Below are positions 1 through 5,637 of a stretch of 5,637 nucleotides of DNA, one piece after another. The stretch covers positions 1 to 5,637 of the forward strand of contig JAHFDX010000284.1 of NCBI GenBank assembly GCA_023248785.1. The letters run 5' to 3'. Below the pieces are notes generated by a model. It saw nothing but the letters and a program-made list of their open reading frames with translations. It had not been told where the DNA came from and ran no database searches. The position numbers and the translations under genes are program-made. How positions within the stretch are numbered: the first letter of the stretch is position 1; every line of letters begins with the position of its first letter. The stretch is from Myxococcales bacterium (lineage in GTDB: Bacteria > Myxococcota_A > Polyangia > Polyangiales > Polyangiaceae).

Positions 1-594
1 CTGATGACGAGTTCCTTTGGCACCGGCAGTGCCGTTCTGTTGCACCTATGGTCGCTCGTCGCAAAAGAGATTCCCGTCGTTTACATCGACACTGGCTTTC
101 TATTTGAAGAGACACATGTCTATCGTAATGAACTCGTTCGGCACTTGGGTCTGCGCCTTGAAGTTGCCACACCTGCCACATCGACCGCCGATTTTCTCTA
201 TGAGCACGGCGCAGATGTTTATGCGCGCGACCCAGACTTCTGTTGCGCCCGAAATCGTATCGATCCGTTGAAACCGTTCTTGGAGTCGGCCGATGCGTGG
301 GTGTCGGGCTTACGACGAGATCAGGGAGCGGGGCGAAAAAACGTGCCGATCCTCGAGCGCACTGAGGGGGGCGTATTCAAGGTGCATCCAATCGCGACCA
401 TGACGCGCCTCGATGTGGACGCCTACATGAAAGAGCATGGCCTTCCCGAACATCCGTTGAAAGCGCGTCGCTACCTGTCCGTGGGTTGTTGGCCGTGCAC
501 GCAACCCGTTTCAGACGGCGCTTCCGAGCGCGACGGCCGGTGGCCGGGGCTAGCCAAGACCGAATGCGGGCTGCATACATTTCAGAGGAAGTAG
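1..594 (+). CDS. cysH: Phosphoadenylyl-/adenylyl-sulfate reductase (CysH family), 5'-truncated by window edge
   Basis: Reduces activated sulfate (APS or PAPS) to sulfite with thioredoxin or glutaredoxin as electron donor, in cytoplasmic assimilatory sulfate reduction. The frame is open from base 1, and the first visible residues (LMTSSFGTGSAVLLHL) are already the PP-loop-like nucleotide-binding motif. About 40 N-terminal residues therefore lie outside the window, and the ATG at 4 is internal. Counting from that ATG, visible family marks are DTGFLFEET (29-37), the Cys pair C80-C81 in DFCCARNR, GLRRDQ (102-107), KVHPIA (126-131), GCWPC (161-165) and the C-terminal redox motif ECGLH (187-191). 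The CC-X80-CxxC arrangement is the [4Fe-4S] ligand set known from APS-type reductases and absent from the E. coli PAPS-type enzyme, so APS is the more likely substrate. The gene ends convergently, four bases before the trmFO stop. Confidence 0.93.
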   Translation: MMTSSFGTGSAVLLHLWSLVAKEIPVVYIDTGFLFEETHVYRNELVRHLGLRLEVATPATSTADFLYEHGADVYARDPDFCCARNRIDPLKPFLESADAWVSGLRRDQGAGRKNVPILERTEGGVFKVHPIATMTRLDVDAYMKEHGLPEHPLKARRYLSVGCWPCTQPVSDGASERDGRWPGLAKTECGLHTFQRK

Positions 595-598
595 TGGT

Positions 599-2026
599 TC
601 AACAAGAACGAGCGCTGATCTCGTTTTGCCCGACTAAAACAGATTGCTCGGTAGTCGGGATTGCGAAACCAGATCTCACAAGCGGCGCCGATGCACTCCA
701 CTCCTCAAGATCGTGCAGAGCTCGCTCCGCGAGAGCCTGATACCTGTCGCGCTTCTTCAACCTCCGATTTGGATGCGGCGGCATGCACGCCCATGTGATG
801 TTCGACGGTTGATATTTCGGCTGAGGACGCATCAAATGGGTGCGAATTCCCCCAAGGGCCGTTGATTCCGGCGGTGGAACGATGGCCTCGCCGAAGAGTC
901 TTTGGGAGAGAAGCAGCGCGCAAATGTAACCACCAGCGCAACTTTCAACGTATCCCTCTACGCCAGTCACCTGTCCGGCCAAATACACATGCGGGCGATT
1001 GCGAAGTTGCATGCACTCGTCCAACAACGCGGGTGCGTTCACGAACGTGTTGCGATGCACGCTCCCGAACCGCAAGAACTCGGCTTCTTCAAGGCCGGGG
1101 ATCATTCGCAGGACCTCTTGTTGCGCGCCATACGTCATGCGGGTTTGAAAACCCACGAGGTTGTAGGCCGTCATCGCTTCGTCTTCGGGGCGCAATTGCA
1201 CAACAGCAAATGGTCGTTGCCCGGTCCGCGGATCAGTAAGGCCTACGGGTTTCATCGGACCAAACGCGAGCGTCATTTCGCCGCGTGACGCCATGACCTC
1301 GACGGGCAAACAGCCTTCGAAATACCGAACATCCTCGAAGGCACGCGGCTCCACTTTCTCGGCCTGCACAAGAGCCTGCACAAACTTGGCGTAGCCCTCC
1401 TGATCGAACGCGCAATTCACGTACGCTTCGTCGCCCAAGCTTGTAGCACTGAAGGATGACTCTCCGTCTGCGCCCTTTCCCCACCGAGACTGCTTGAACA
1501 CACGTGTCCAGTCGATCGATTCGGCGGAGATGATTGGCGCAATGGCGTCGTAATAAGCAAGGTGCTCCTCGCCAATCACGCGCGCCAGATCGCTCGCGAG
1601 GGCATCTCCGGTTAGCGGACCTGTCGCCAGGATCACCGGCCGCGACGAGCTCGCCTCTGGAATTCTGTCCACGATTGCGGACACACGTTCGATGTGCGGA
1701 TGATTCGTAATTTCGTCAGTTACTTTTCTGCTGAATACATCGCGATCGACCGCAAGCGCTCCCCCCGCAGGAACACGCGCCTCATCTGCTTTCTCAAGAA
1801 TGAGTGACCCTACGCGCCGCAGCTCCTCTTTCAGCAAGCCGACTGCGTTAACCAGCGAGGCTCCTCGCATGGAGTTGGAGCACACGAGCTCGCAAAGAGA
1901 GTCGCTCGTCTGCGCATGGGTTCGCGCCAGCGGCTTTTGCTCGATAAGGCGAACGTGTATTCCGCGCTGAGCTAACTGCCAGGCGGCCTCACAGCCTGCG
2001 AGACCCGCACCGACGATTGTGACCAT
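599..2026 (-). CDS. trmFO: Methylenetetrahydrofolate--tRNA-(uracil-5-)-methyltransferase TrmFO
   Basis: FAD-dependent, folate-using enzyme that makes 5-methyluridine (ribothymidine) at position 54 of the tRNA T-loop, using methylenetetrahydrofolate rather than SAM. The 475-residue product opens with a Rossmann FAD motif (VGAGLAGCEAAW, 5-16). It carries LVCSNSMR with C49, equivalent to Cys53 of the B. subtilis enzyme. Further marks are YYDAIAPI (158-165), YFEGCLPVEVMASRG with C239 (equivalent to Cys226), FGPMKPVGL (255-263), NLVGFQT (289-295), HRNTFVN (324-330) and AGQVTGVEGYVES (350-362). Length is slightly above the usual ~435-460 because of a ~30-residue tail after EEWSA that I do not recognise. 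The ATG at 2026 is preferred because GGTGG sits 8 bases upstream; a GTG at 2038 would add four residues, and an in-frame TAA lies just beyond it. It lies downstream of rel on the same strand, probably co-transcribed. Confidence 0.97.
   Translation of the reverse strand: MVTIVGAGLAGCEAAWQLAQRGIHVRLIEQKPLARTHAQTSDSLCELVCSNSMRGASLVNAVGLLKEELRRVGSLILEKADEARVPAGGALAVDRDVFSRKVTDEITNHPHIERVSAIVDRIPEASSSRPVILATGPLTGDALASDLARVIGEEHLAYYDAIAPIISAESIDWTRVFKQSRWGKGADGESSFSATSLGDEAYVNCAFDQEGYAKFVQALVQAEKVEPRAFEDVRYFEGCLPVEVMASRGEMTLAFGPMKPVGLTDPRTGQRPFAVVQLRPEDEAMTAYNLVGFQTRMTYGAQQEVLRMIPGLEEAEFLRFGSVHRNTFVNAPALLDECMQLRNRPHVYLAGQVTGVEGYVESCAGGYICALLLSQRLFGEAIVPPPESTALGGIRTHLMRPQPKYQPSNITWACMPPHPNRRLKKRDRYQALAERALHDLEEWSASAPLVRSGFAIPTTEQSVLVGQNEISARSC
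629..659. terminator. Candidate hairpin downstream of the convergent cysH/trmFO ends
   Basis: CCCGACTA (629-636) pairs perfectly with TAGTCGGG (652-659) around a 15-base loop, 35 bases past the cysH stop and inside the last codons of trmFO. The location suits termination of cysH transcription. However, neither strand has a clear T-tract after the stem (the + strand continues ATTGCG), so this is not a canonical intrinsic terminator and may be chance. Confidence 0.25.
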
Positions 2027-2034
2027 TGGGGATT

Positions 2035-2039
2035 CCACC
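2035..2039 (-). promoter_or_regulatory. Ribosome binding site deciding the trmFO start
   Basis: On the minus strand GGTGG lies 8 bases before the ATG at 2026 and is the best Shine-Dalgarno-like match near the gene. It overlaps the alternative GTG start at 2038, which has only a poor GCGGGG-like sequence in front of it. This favours the shorter protein beginning MVTIVGAGLAG. Confidence 0.45.
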
Positions 2040-2084
2040 GCCCCGCTTTAGCGCGACACGCCCGCGCATCCAAGCGACACGGAA

Positions 2085-4247
2085 CTAAACGCGCTCTACG
2101 CTCACAACGCCCTTCACTTTTTGGAGGGCACGCATCACTTTCTTCAGTTGGTCGAGATCCATGCAGTTAAACGTAAATAGATTGATGGCTCGGCCATCGT
2201 CTCCCGCTCGGCAGTTTGCCTCTCTGATGTTCAAACTCATAGAACTGAATGTTTGGCCGACGTTTGCCAAAATGCCCGGCTGGTTCGAGGTCACCACGCG
2301 AAGCTGAACCGCGCGATTAATCTTAGCCTTCGTATCCCATTCAATTTCTACGCGCCGCTCGGGATCTGTGTCGAAAGCTTTTTGGCAACTTCGGCGATGA
2401 ATCGTGACGCCGCGACCTCGGGTGATGAACCCAAGGATGTCATCGCCTGGCAGCGGATTACAGCACTTGGCATACCGCACAAGTACGTCATCGATCCCAT
2501 TGATACGAATAGCGGAGTCATCACGACGAGTGACCTTTCGCACAAGAGCGGCAACCCGACCCTCACGCAGTGATTCCGGCGCCTTCCCTTCTCGGCCGTC
2601 TTGCGACGGCGGTGCTAAGAAGTTGACGATGTCCTGCGGGTCGATCTTTCCGTACCCGATACCGATTAGAAACTCATCGAGGTGTTGGGTCTTGAACTCC
2701 TCGAGTAATTTCCGGAGCTCGTGGTCATTCTTGAGCAATTTATTGGGTGAAATGCCTGCGCGATGGAGCTCGCGCTCAAGCAACTCTTCGCCAAGTCTCT
2801 TGCTCTTTTCACGCTGATCATTGCGGAGGTAGTTTCGAATCTTGGCGCGTGCGCGCGTGGTACCTGCAAACTCGAGCCAATCTTTCGACGGATGCTGATT
2901 TGCCCCAGTGATGATTTCGACAATGTCCCCGTTGCGCAATTTGTGACGCAAGGGTTCTAACTTGCCGTTGATTCGTGCGCCCGTAACGTGTTCGCCAAGC
3001 TGCGTGTGAATGGCAAAGGCAAAATCGATGGGCGTGGCGCCACGTGGGAATACGCGCACGTCTCCCTTTGGCGTAAACACGTAAACCTCATCTTGAAAAA
3101 GATCGACCTTTACCCCTTCAAGAAATTCCGCCGGATCTTTGAGTTCCTTCTGCCATTCGACAAGTTGCCGTAGCCAACCAAAACGTTGCGCATCCTGCTC
3201 ACTGATTCCACCGCCGCGCTCCTTATACTTCCAGTGAGCCGCGATGCCGCGTTCGGCAACACGGTGCATTTCATGAGTGCGAATCTGAACTTCGATGCAC
3301 TCGCGACCAGGTCCGATCACGGACGTGTGCAACGACTGGTACATGTTTGGCTTCGGCAGAGCGATGTAGTCTTTGAATCTCCCCGGCACCGGTGTCCATT
3401 GCGAGTGGATGACTCCCAGGCACGCATAACAGTCACTCACGCTCTCCACGAGCACGCGAAACGCAATCAGGTCGTTAATCTGGTCGATCGTGCACTCGTG
3501 GGAACGCATTTTTCGAAACACCGAATACAGGTGTTTTGCTCGACCCGTCACTTCGGCGGCGAATCCTTGTTCCGCAAGCCTCGAAGAGAGCAGTTGCGAC
3601 ACGTCGTGGATGTAGCGATCGCGCTCTTGCCTCGTTTTCGCTAAAGCAGACGCAATTTCGCTATACGAGTCTGGTTCAACGTACTGGAAGGAAAGGTCTT
3701 CGAGTTCGCTCTTGAACGACTGAATCCCCAAACGGTTTGCAAGTGGTGCATAGATTTCGATCGTCTCGCGCGCGATTCGCTCTTGTGCCTCACGCTTCAT
3801 CGATTCGAGCGTCCGCATGTTGTCCACTCGGTCGCACAGTTTGACGAGCAAGACGCGAATATCGCGTGCCATGGCGACAACCATCTTGCGGAAATTCTCC
3901 GCTTGGCGGTCTTCCTTCGACGTGAAATTGATCTTCGATAGTTTCGTTACGCCGTCGACGAGCTCGGCAATTTCCGCCCCAAACTCACGCTCGATGTCAT
4001 CGAGCGTTGCAAGCGTATCCTCCACCACGTCATGCAAAAGTCCGGCGCACACGCTCGCCGTGTCCAGCTTTAATTCCGTGATGATCTCCGCCACGCTAAC
4101 CGGATGGACAAAGTACGGATCGCCCGACTTTCGCAACTGCCCGTGGTGCATTTGGGCCGAATAGTCGTACGCTCGCCGGATCAAATCCGCATCAGCGCTG
4201 GGCTGATACTTCGTAACACGTTCAACGAGTTCGTTTGCGGACAGCAT
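2085..4247 (-). CDS. rel: Bifunctional (p)ppGpp synthetase/hydrolase, RelA/SpoT family
   Basis: Makes (p)ppGpp from ATP and GDP/GTP and hydrolyses it back, controlling the stringent response. The 720-residue protein has the complete long-RSH architecture. The HD hydrolase has H48, H72-D73, E76-D77 (LLHDVVED) and D139/N143 (KLCDRVDNMRT). The synthetase has RAKHLYSVFRKM (236-247), D259 in INDLIAFRV, RFKD (290-293) and YQSLHT (303-308), with E319 in IEVQIRT. A TGS domain (about 386-447), a helical region, a Cys-rich zinc-finger-like segment (C595-C596, H617, C621) and a C-terminal ACT/RRM domain (about 645-720) follow. Intact HD residues plus the RxKD rather than ExDD synthetase motif mark a bifunctional enzyme. 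The start at MLSANELVERV matches the family N-terminus; the frame stays open to 4394, but those residues look non-coding. GAGGT at 4261-4265 is 13 bases upstream, rather far, and a TTG lies directly before the ATG. Probably the first gene of a rel-trmFO unit. Confidence 0.97.
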   Translation of the reverse strand: MLSANELVERVTKYQPSADADLIRRAYDYSAQMHHGQLRKSGDPYFVHPVSVAEIITELKLDTASVCAGLLHDVVEDTLATLDDIEREFGAEIAELVDGVTKLSKINFTSKEDRQAENFRKMVVAMARDIRVLLVKLCDRVDNMRTLESMKREAQERIARETIEIYAPLANRLGIQSFKSELEDLSFQYVEPDSYSEIASALAKTRQERDRYIHDVSQLLSSRLAEQGFAAEVTGRAKHLYSVFRKMRSHECTIDQINDLIAFRVLVESVSDCYACLGVIHSQWTPVPGRFKDYIALPKPNMYQSLHTSVIGPGRECIEVQIRTHEMHRVAERGIAAHWKYKERGGGISEQDAQRFGWLRQLVEWQKELKDPAEFLEGVKVDLFQDEVYVFTPKGDVRVFPRGATPIDFAFAIHTQLGEHVTGARINGKLEPLRHKLRNGDIVEIITGANQHPSKDWLEFAGTTRARAKIRNYLRNDQREKSKRLGEELLERELHRAGISPNKLLKNDHELRKLLEEFKTQHLDEFLIGIGYGKIDPQDIVNFLAPPSQDGREGKAPESLREGRVAALVRKVTRRDDSAIRINGIDDVLVRYAKCCNPLPGDDILGFITRGRGVTIHRRSCQKAFDTDPERRVEIEWDTKAKINRAVQLRVVTSNQPGILANVGQTFSSMSLNIREANCRAGDDGRAINLFTFNCMDLDQLKKVMRALQKVKGVVSVERV

Positions 4248-4260
4248 CAAGGCAGACAAG

Positions 4261-4265
4261 ACCTC
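4261..4265 (-). promoter_or_regulatory. Weak or distant Shine-Dalgarno candidate for rel
   Basis: GAGGT on the minus strand is the only good ribosome-binding match before rel. It is 13 bases from the ATG at 4247 and 10 bases from an in-frame TTG at 4250 immediately before it. Translation could begin at either codon, a one-residue difference. No convincing -35/-10 pair was seen upstream in 4266-4400. Confidence 0.35.
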
Positions 4266-4528
4266 TATGAAAACGTAACAATTTCTCGAGGAAAACGCAC
4301 GATGTCTGTCGTTGCGACCCTTCGCTGCCGCTTCTCGTTCTCTCGGCCTACACAAAGCGCCATTTCGTAAGCCATCACGTTGCCGATCACGCAAGCATGA
4401 CTCGTTTCATCGAGGCCAAGTTCAACCTCCCGGCAATGAACAAGCGTGATGCGAACGCGTTTCCGCTGCTCGACATGTTCGACTTTGCGAGCGCTCCCAA
4501 CCTGAGCGACCGCAAGGCCGTCAAGATG

Positions 4529-4910
4529 GACGACCCAGGTTGTCACGTCCTGGGGAGCTCACCAAAGACCACCCAAGGCACGCTCGCTTGGGCGGGCGAG
4601 ATTGATTACTTCTATGTCGACGCACGCGACACAAAGATGTGCATGCTCCAACCGAAGGCGACCATTCTCTCGGACAACATCGAATTGTGTATCTGCCCCG
4701 TTTGCAACGGCAATCGCGATGTGAAGGCAAGTTGCGACGACAGCTCAAAGGCCGACGAACCGGGGAGTCCTCGACAAGGGTTGTTGCAACATGGGCAAGG
4801 GGAAGAAGGTCGAGGTGAAATATGACTGCGAGAGTTCCGACGGAAGCGCGCGTATTTTCTACCGCGTGAAGCCATCAACACCATCGAGCTCGCGCGTCGC
4901 CCTCGTTTAG
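4529..4910 (+). other. Cys-rich secreted-type segment within the relic
   Basis: After the phosphoesterase part the same frame reads a segment containing GTLAWAGEIDYFYVDARDT (from 4577) and LCICPVCNGNRDVKASC. After correcting the G4 run it continues GVLDKGCCNMGKGKK and YDCESSDGSARIFYRVK, then a Ser/Thr/Pro-rich end at TAG 4908-4910. Nine cysteines in about 125 residues suggest disulfides in an exported protein. The layout (GxIDYF near the start, CC in the second half, RIFYRV near the end) reminds me of hypothetical secreted proteins of myxobacteria, from memory only. No signal peptide is present, so the native N-terminus is lost. The function is unknown. The other two frames here look like shadows: one has early stops and the other is Arg/Ser-rich. 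Confidence 0.5.
4762..4765 (+). other. Apparent +1 frameshift at a GGGG run
   Basis: Upstream of this run the coding frame reads ...SKADEP. Downstream the plausible protein continues in the +1 frame (GVLDKGCCNMGKGKK). With three Gs instead of four, the codons read GAA CCG GGA GTC CTC and the two halves join without a gap. This could be a real inactivating insertion or a homopolymer sequencing error. Confidence 0.5.
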
Positions 4911-4919
4911 CTACACTCA

Positions 4920-5637
4920 TTGAACTTGTCTGCTCAATCCCCCCGCCCTCTCCTCGTTTACGTTCACTTTCCGTACTGCCTCACAAAATGCCCATATTGT
5001 GACTTTGTTAGTTACAAAATGGAGCGTGAGCACATTGATCACAAGAGGTATGCCGATGCGGTCCTTCGCGAATTCGAACACCGCGCAACCCTCTTAGAGA
5101 ACCAATACTCTCTTCGCAGCATTTTCGTCGGCGGTGGCACGCCGAGCCTGTGGGATGCATTCCAGCTCGGGCGTGTTCTTCGGGCTGTGTTAGACCGCTT
5201 TCCTCATACGAACGACGTCGAAGTCACAGCTGAATGCAACCCAACTTCGCTCGATCCCGAGCGCGCAACGGCACTCGCCAACGTCGGCGTAAATCGGTTT
5301 TCGATTGGGGTTCAATCGTTACGCTCAGATCAGCTGAAGTTCTTGGGACGCCTCCACGGCCCCGCAGGCGCGCTGTCCGCAATCTCGGCGGCGCTGTCTT
5401 GCGATAACGTGCGTGTTTCGAGCGATCTTATCTTTGGACTTCCTTCACAACCTCCGAGCGACGCCGTTGCTCAAGTAAGGCAGCTCGTCGGAACGGGATT
5501 ACGTCACTTGTCGTGTTACCAATTAACGATTGAGCCCGGAACCCAATTCGGCGAACTCGCTCGCCGTGGGCGCCTACCCCTTGCGGATGACGGCCAGGTC
5601 GCAGAATCGTTCGTAGCCATTCACGATGAACTCTCTT
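4920..5637 (+). CDS. hemW: HemW / coproporphyrinogen III oxidase-like radical SAM protein, 3'-truncated by window edge
   Basis: Radical SAM protein of the HemN/HemW family; HemW members are thought to be heme chaperones rather than true oxygen-independent coproporphyrinogen oxidases. The visible 239 residues begin, after about ten residues, with LLVYVHFPYCLTKCPYCDF. This carries the CxxxCxxC [4Fe-4S]/SAM motif (C20, C24, C27 from the TTG at 4920). Other family marks are FVGGGTPSLW (69-78), TAECNPTSLDPE, RFSIGVQSLRSDQLKFLGRLH, SSDLIFGLPSQ and LSCYQLTIEPGTQF. The protein starts almost directly at the first beta strand, as HemW does, without the longer N-terminus of HemN. No ATG or GTG precedes the cysteine motif after the in-frame TAG at 4908-4910, so the start must be TTG at 4920 or 4926. 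Neither has a visible Shine-Dalgarno. The ATG at 5019 would remove the Fe-S cysteines. The C-terminal half is outside the window. Confidence 0.95.
   Translation, partial: MNLSAQSPRPLLVYVHFPYCLTKCPYCDFVSYKMEREHIDHKRYADAVLREFEHRATLLENQYSLRSIFVGGGTPSLWDAFQLGRVLRAVLDRFPHTNDVEVTAECNPTSLDPERATALANVGVNRFSIGVQSLRSDQLKFLGRLHGPAGALSAISAALSCDNVRVSSDLIFGLPSQPPSDAVAQVRQLVGTGLRHLSCYQLTIEPGTQFGELARRGRLPLADDGQVAESFVAIHDELS

Larger units (their letters stand above)
4325..4910 (+). pseudogene. Phosphoesterase C-terminus relic fused to a Cys-rich segment, frameshifted
   Basis: This frame is open from 4271 with recognisable coding from 4325. Its first ~55 residues match, from memory, the extreme C-terminus of PF04185 phosphoesterases (phospholipase C/acid phosphatase type): LPLLVLSAYTKRHFVSH, then DHASMTRFIEAKF (from 4385), then NKRDANAFPLLDMFDF (ending 4486). 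Full members have several hundred residues, and the whole catalytic N-terminal part is missing because rel's divergent start lies immediately to the left. An ATG at 4397 sits inside the conserved TSVLRFIE-like block, so it is not a natural family start. The frame runs on into a cysteine-rich segment and stops at 4825. Dropping one G of the run at 4762-4765 instead gives continuous coding to TAG at 4910. GC-rich third positions support past coding. Most likely a decayed remnant of one or two secreted-protein genes. A short expressed chimeric ORF (4397-4825, 142 residues) cannot be excluded. Confidence 0.7.

Noticed and set aside
862..1288. Two overlapping + strand open frames of about 125 residues antisense to trmFO
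   Set aside because: The minus strand encodes highly conserved TrmFO motifs throughout; the antisense products are Arg/His-rich with no family features.
2041..2084. Possible terminator between rel and trmFO
   Set aside because: Only short imperfect complementarity around GCTTTAGCGC and no T-tract; not enough to call.
2404..2817. A 137-residue + strand frame opposite the rel C-terminal region
   Set aside because: Ser/Arg-rich composition typical of a shadow frame opposite Asp/Glu/Leu-rich coding; no motif or independent ribosome-binding site.
3186..3644. A 152-residue open frame on the + strand antisense to rel
   Set aside because: It lies entirely opposite the conserved synthetase region of rel, has no recognisable motif, and is explained by the GC-skewed codons of the real gene.
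4248..4394. N-terminal extension of Rel by 49 residues
   Set aside because: The family begins near MLSANELVERV. The extension is Arg-rich, overlaps the phosphoesterase coding on the other strand and contains no known Rel feature.
4265..4546. A 93-residue minus-strand frame upstream of rel
   Set aside because: It is antisense to the recognisable phosphoesterase coding at 4325-4486 and has no motif of its own.
4612..4920. A 102-residue minus-strand Arg/Ser-rich frame between the relic and hemW
   Set aside because: It mirrors the GC-rich codons of the Cys-rich segment; the + strand frame has more protein-like composition and patterning.
1..5637. tRNA/rRNA genes, CRISPR repeats, insertion-sequence ends, toxin-antitoxin or phage-defence genes
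   Set aside because: No direct-repeat array, terminal inverted repeats, cloverleaf-like segment or defence-type protein motif was seen on either strand; nearly all of the window is accounted for by the listed genes.

Overview
This 5.6-kb window looks like ordinary bacterial chromosome. It holds four recognisable housekeeping genes and one decayed region. The organism is probably a member of the former Deltaproteobacteria, perhaps Myxococcota-like. This rests on a folate-dependent TrmFO, a single long bifunctional Rel/SpoT, a [4Fe-4S]-type CysH, moderately GC-rich codons, and a cysteine-rich relic that resembles secreted proteins I associate with myxobacteria. The lineage call is an inference, not a demonstration.

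Layout, left to right. Positions 1-594 (+) are the 3' part of an APS/PAPS reductase gene (cysH) that enters from the left edge. Four bases after its stop, trmFO (599-2026, minus strand) ends tail-to-tail with it; a perfect 8-bp inverted repeat at 629-659 lies just past the convergent stops. Upstream of trmFO, on the same strand, is a complete rel/spoT gene (2085-4247). The 58-base gap between them shows no obvious terminator, so rel-trmFO may be one leftward transcription unit. 

The stretch between rel and the rightmost gene (4248-4919) is the least ordinary part. On the + strand, divergent from rel, one open frame carries the last ~55 residues of a PF04185-type phosphoesterase (4325-4486). 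It runs without a stop into a cysteine-rich segment (about 4529-4910). That segment is continuous only if one G is removed from the G4 run at 4762-4765. I read this as the fused, 5'-truncated, frameshifted remains of one or two secreted-protein genes. From 4920 to the right edge (+) is the N-terminal half of a radical-SAM HemW/coproporphyrinogen-oxidase-like protein, starting at a TTG codon without a visible Shine-Dalgarno.

The genes serve separate core functions: sulfate assimilation (cysH), tRNA T-loop methylation (trmFO), (p)ppGpp metabolism (rel) and heme handling (hemW). I found no defence system, mobile element, CRISPR array, RNA gene or convincing new system. The main points for follow-up are the chimeric relic and the start-site questions for rel and hemW.
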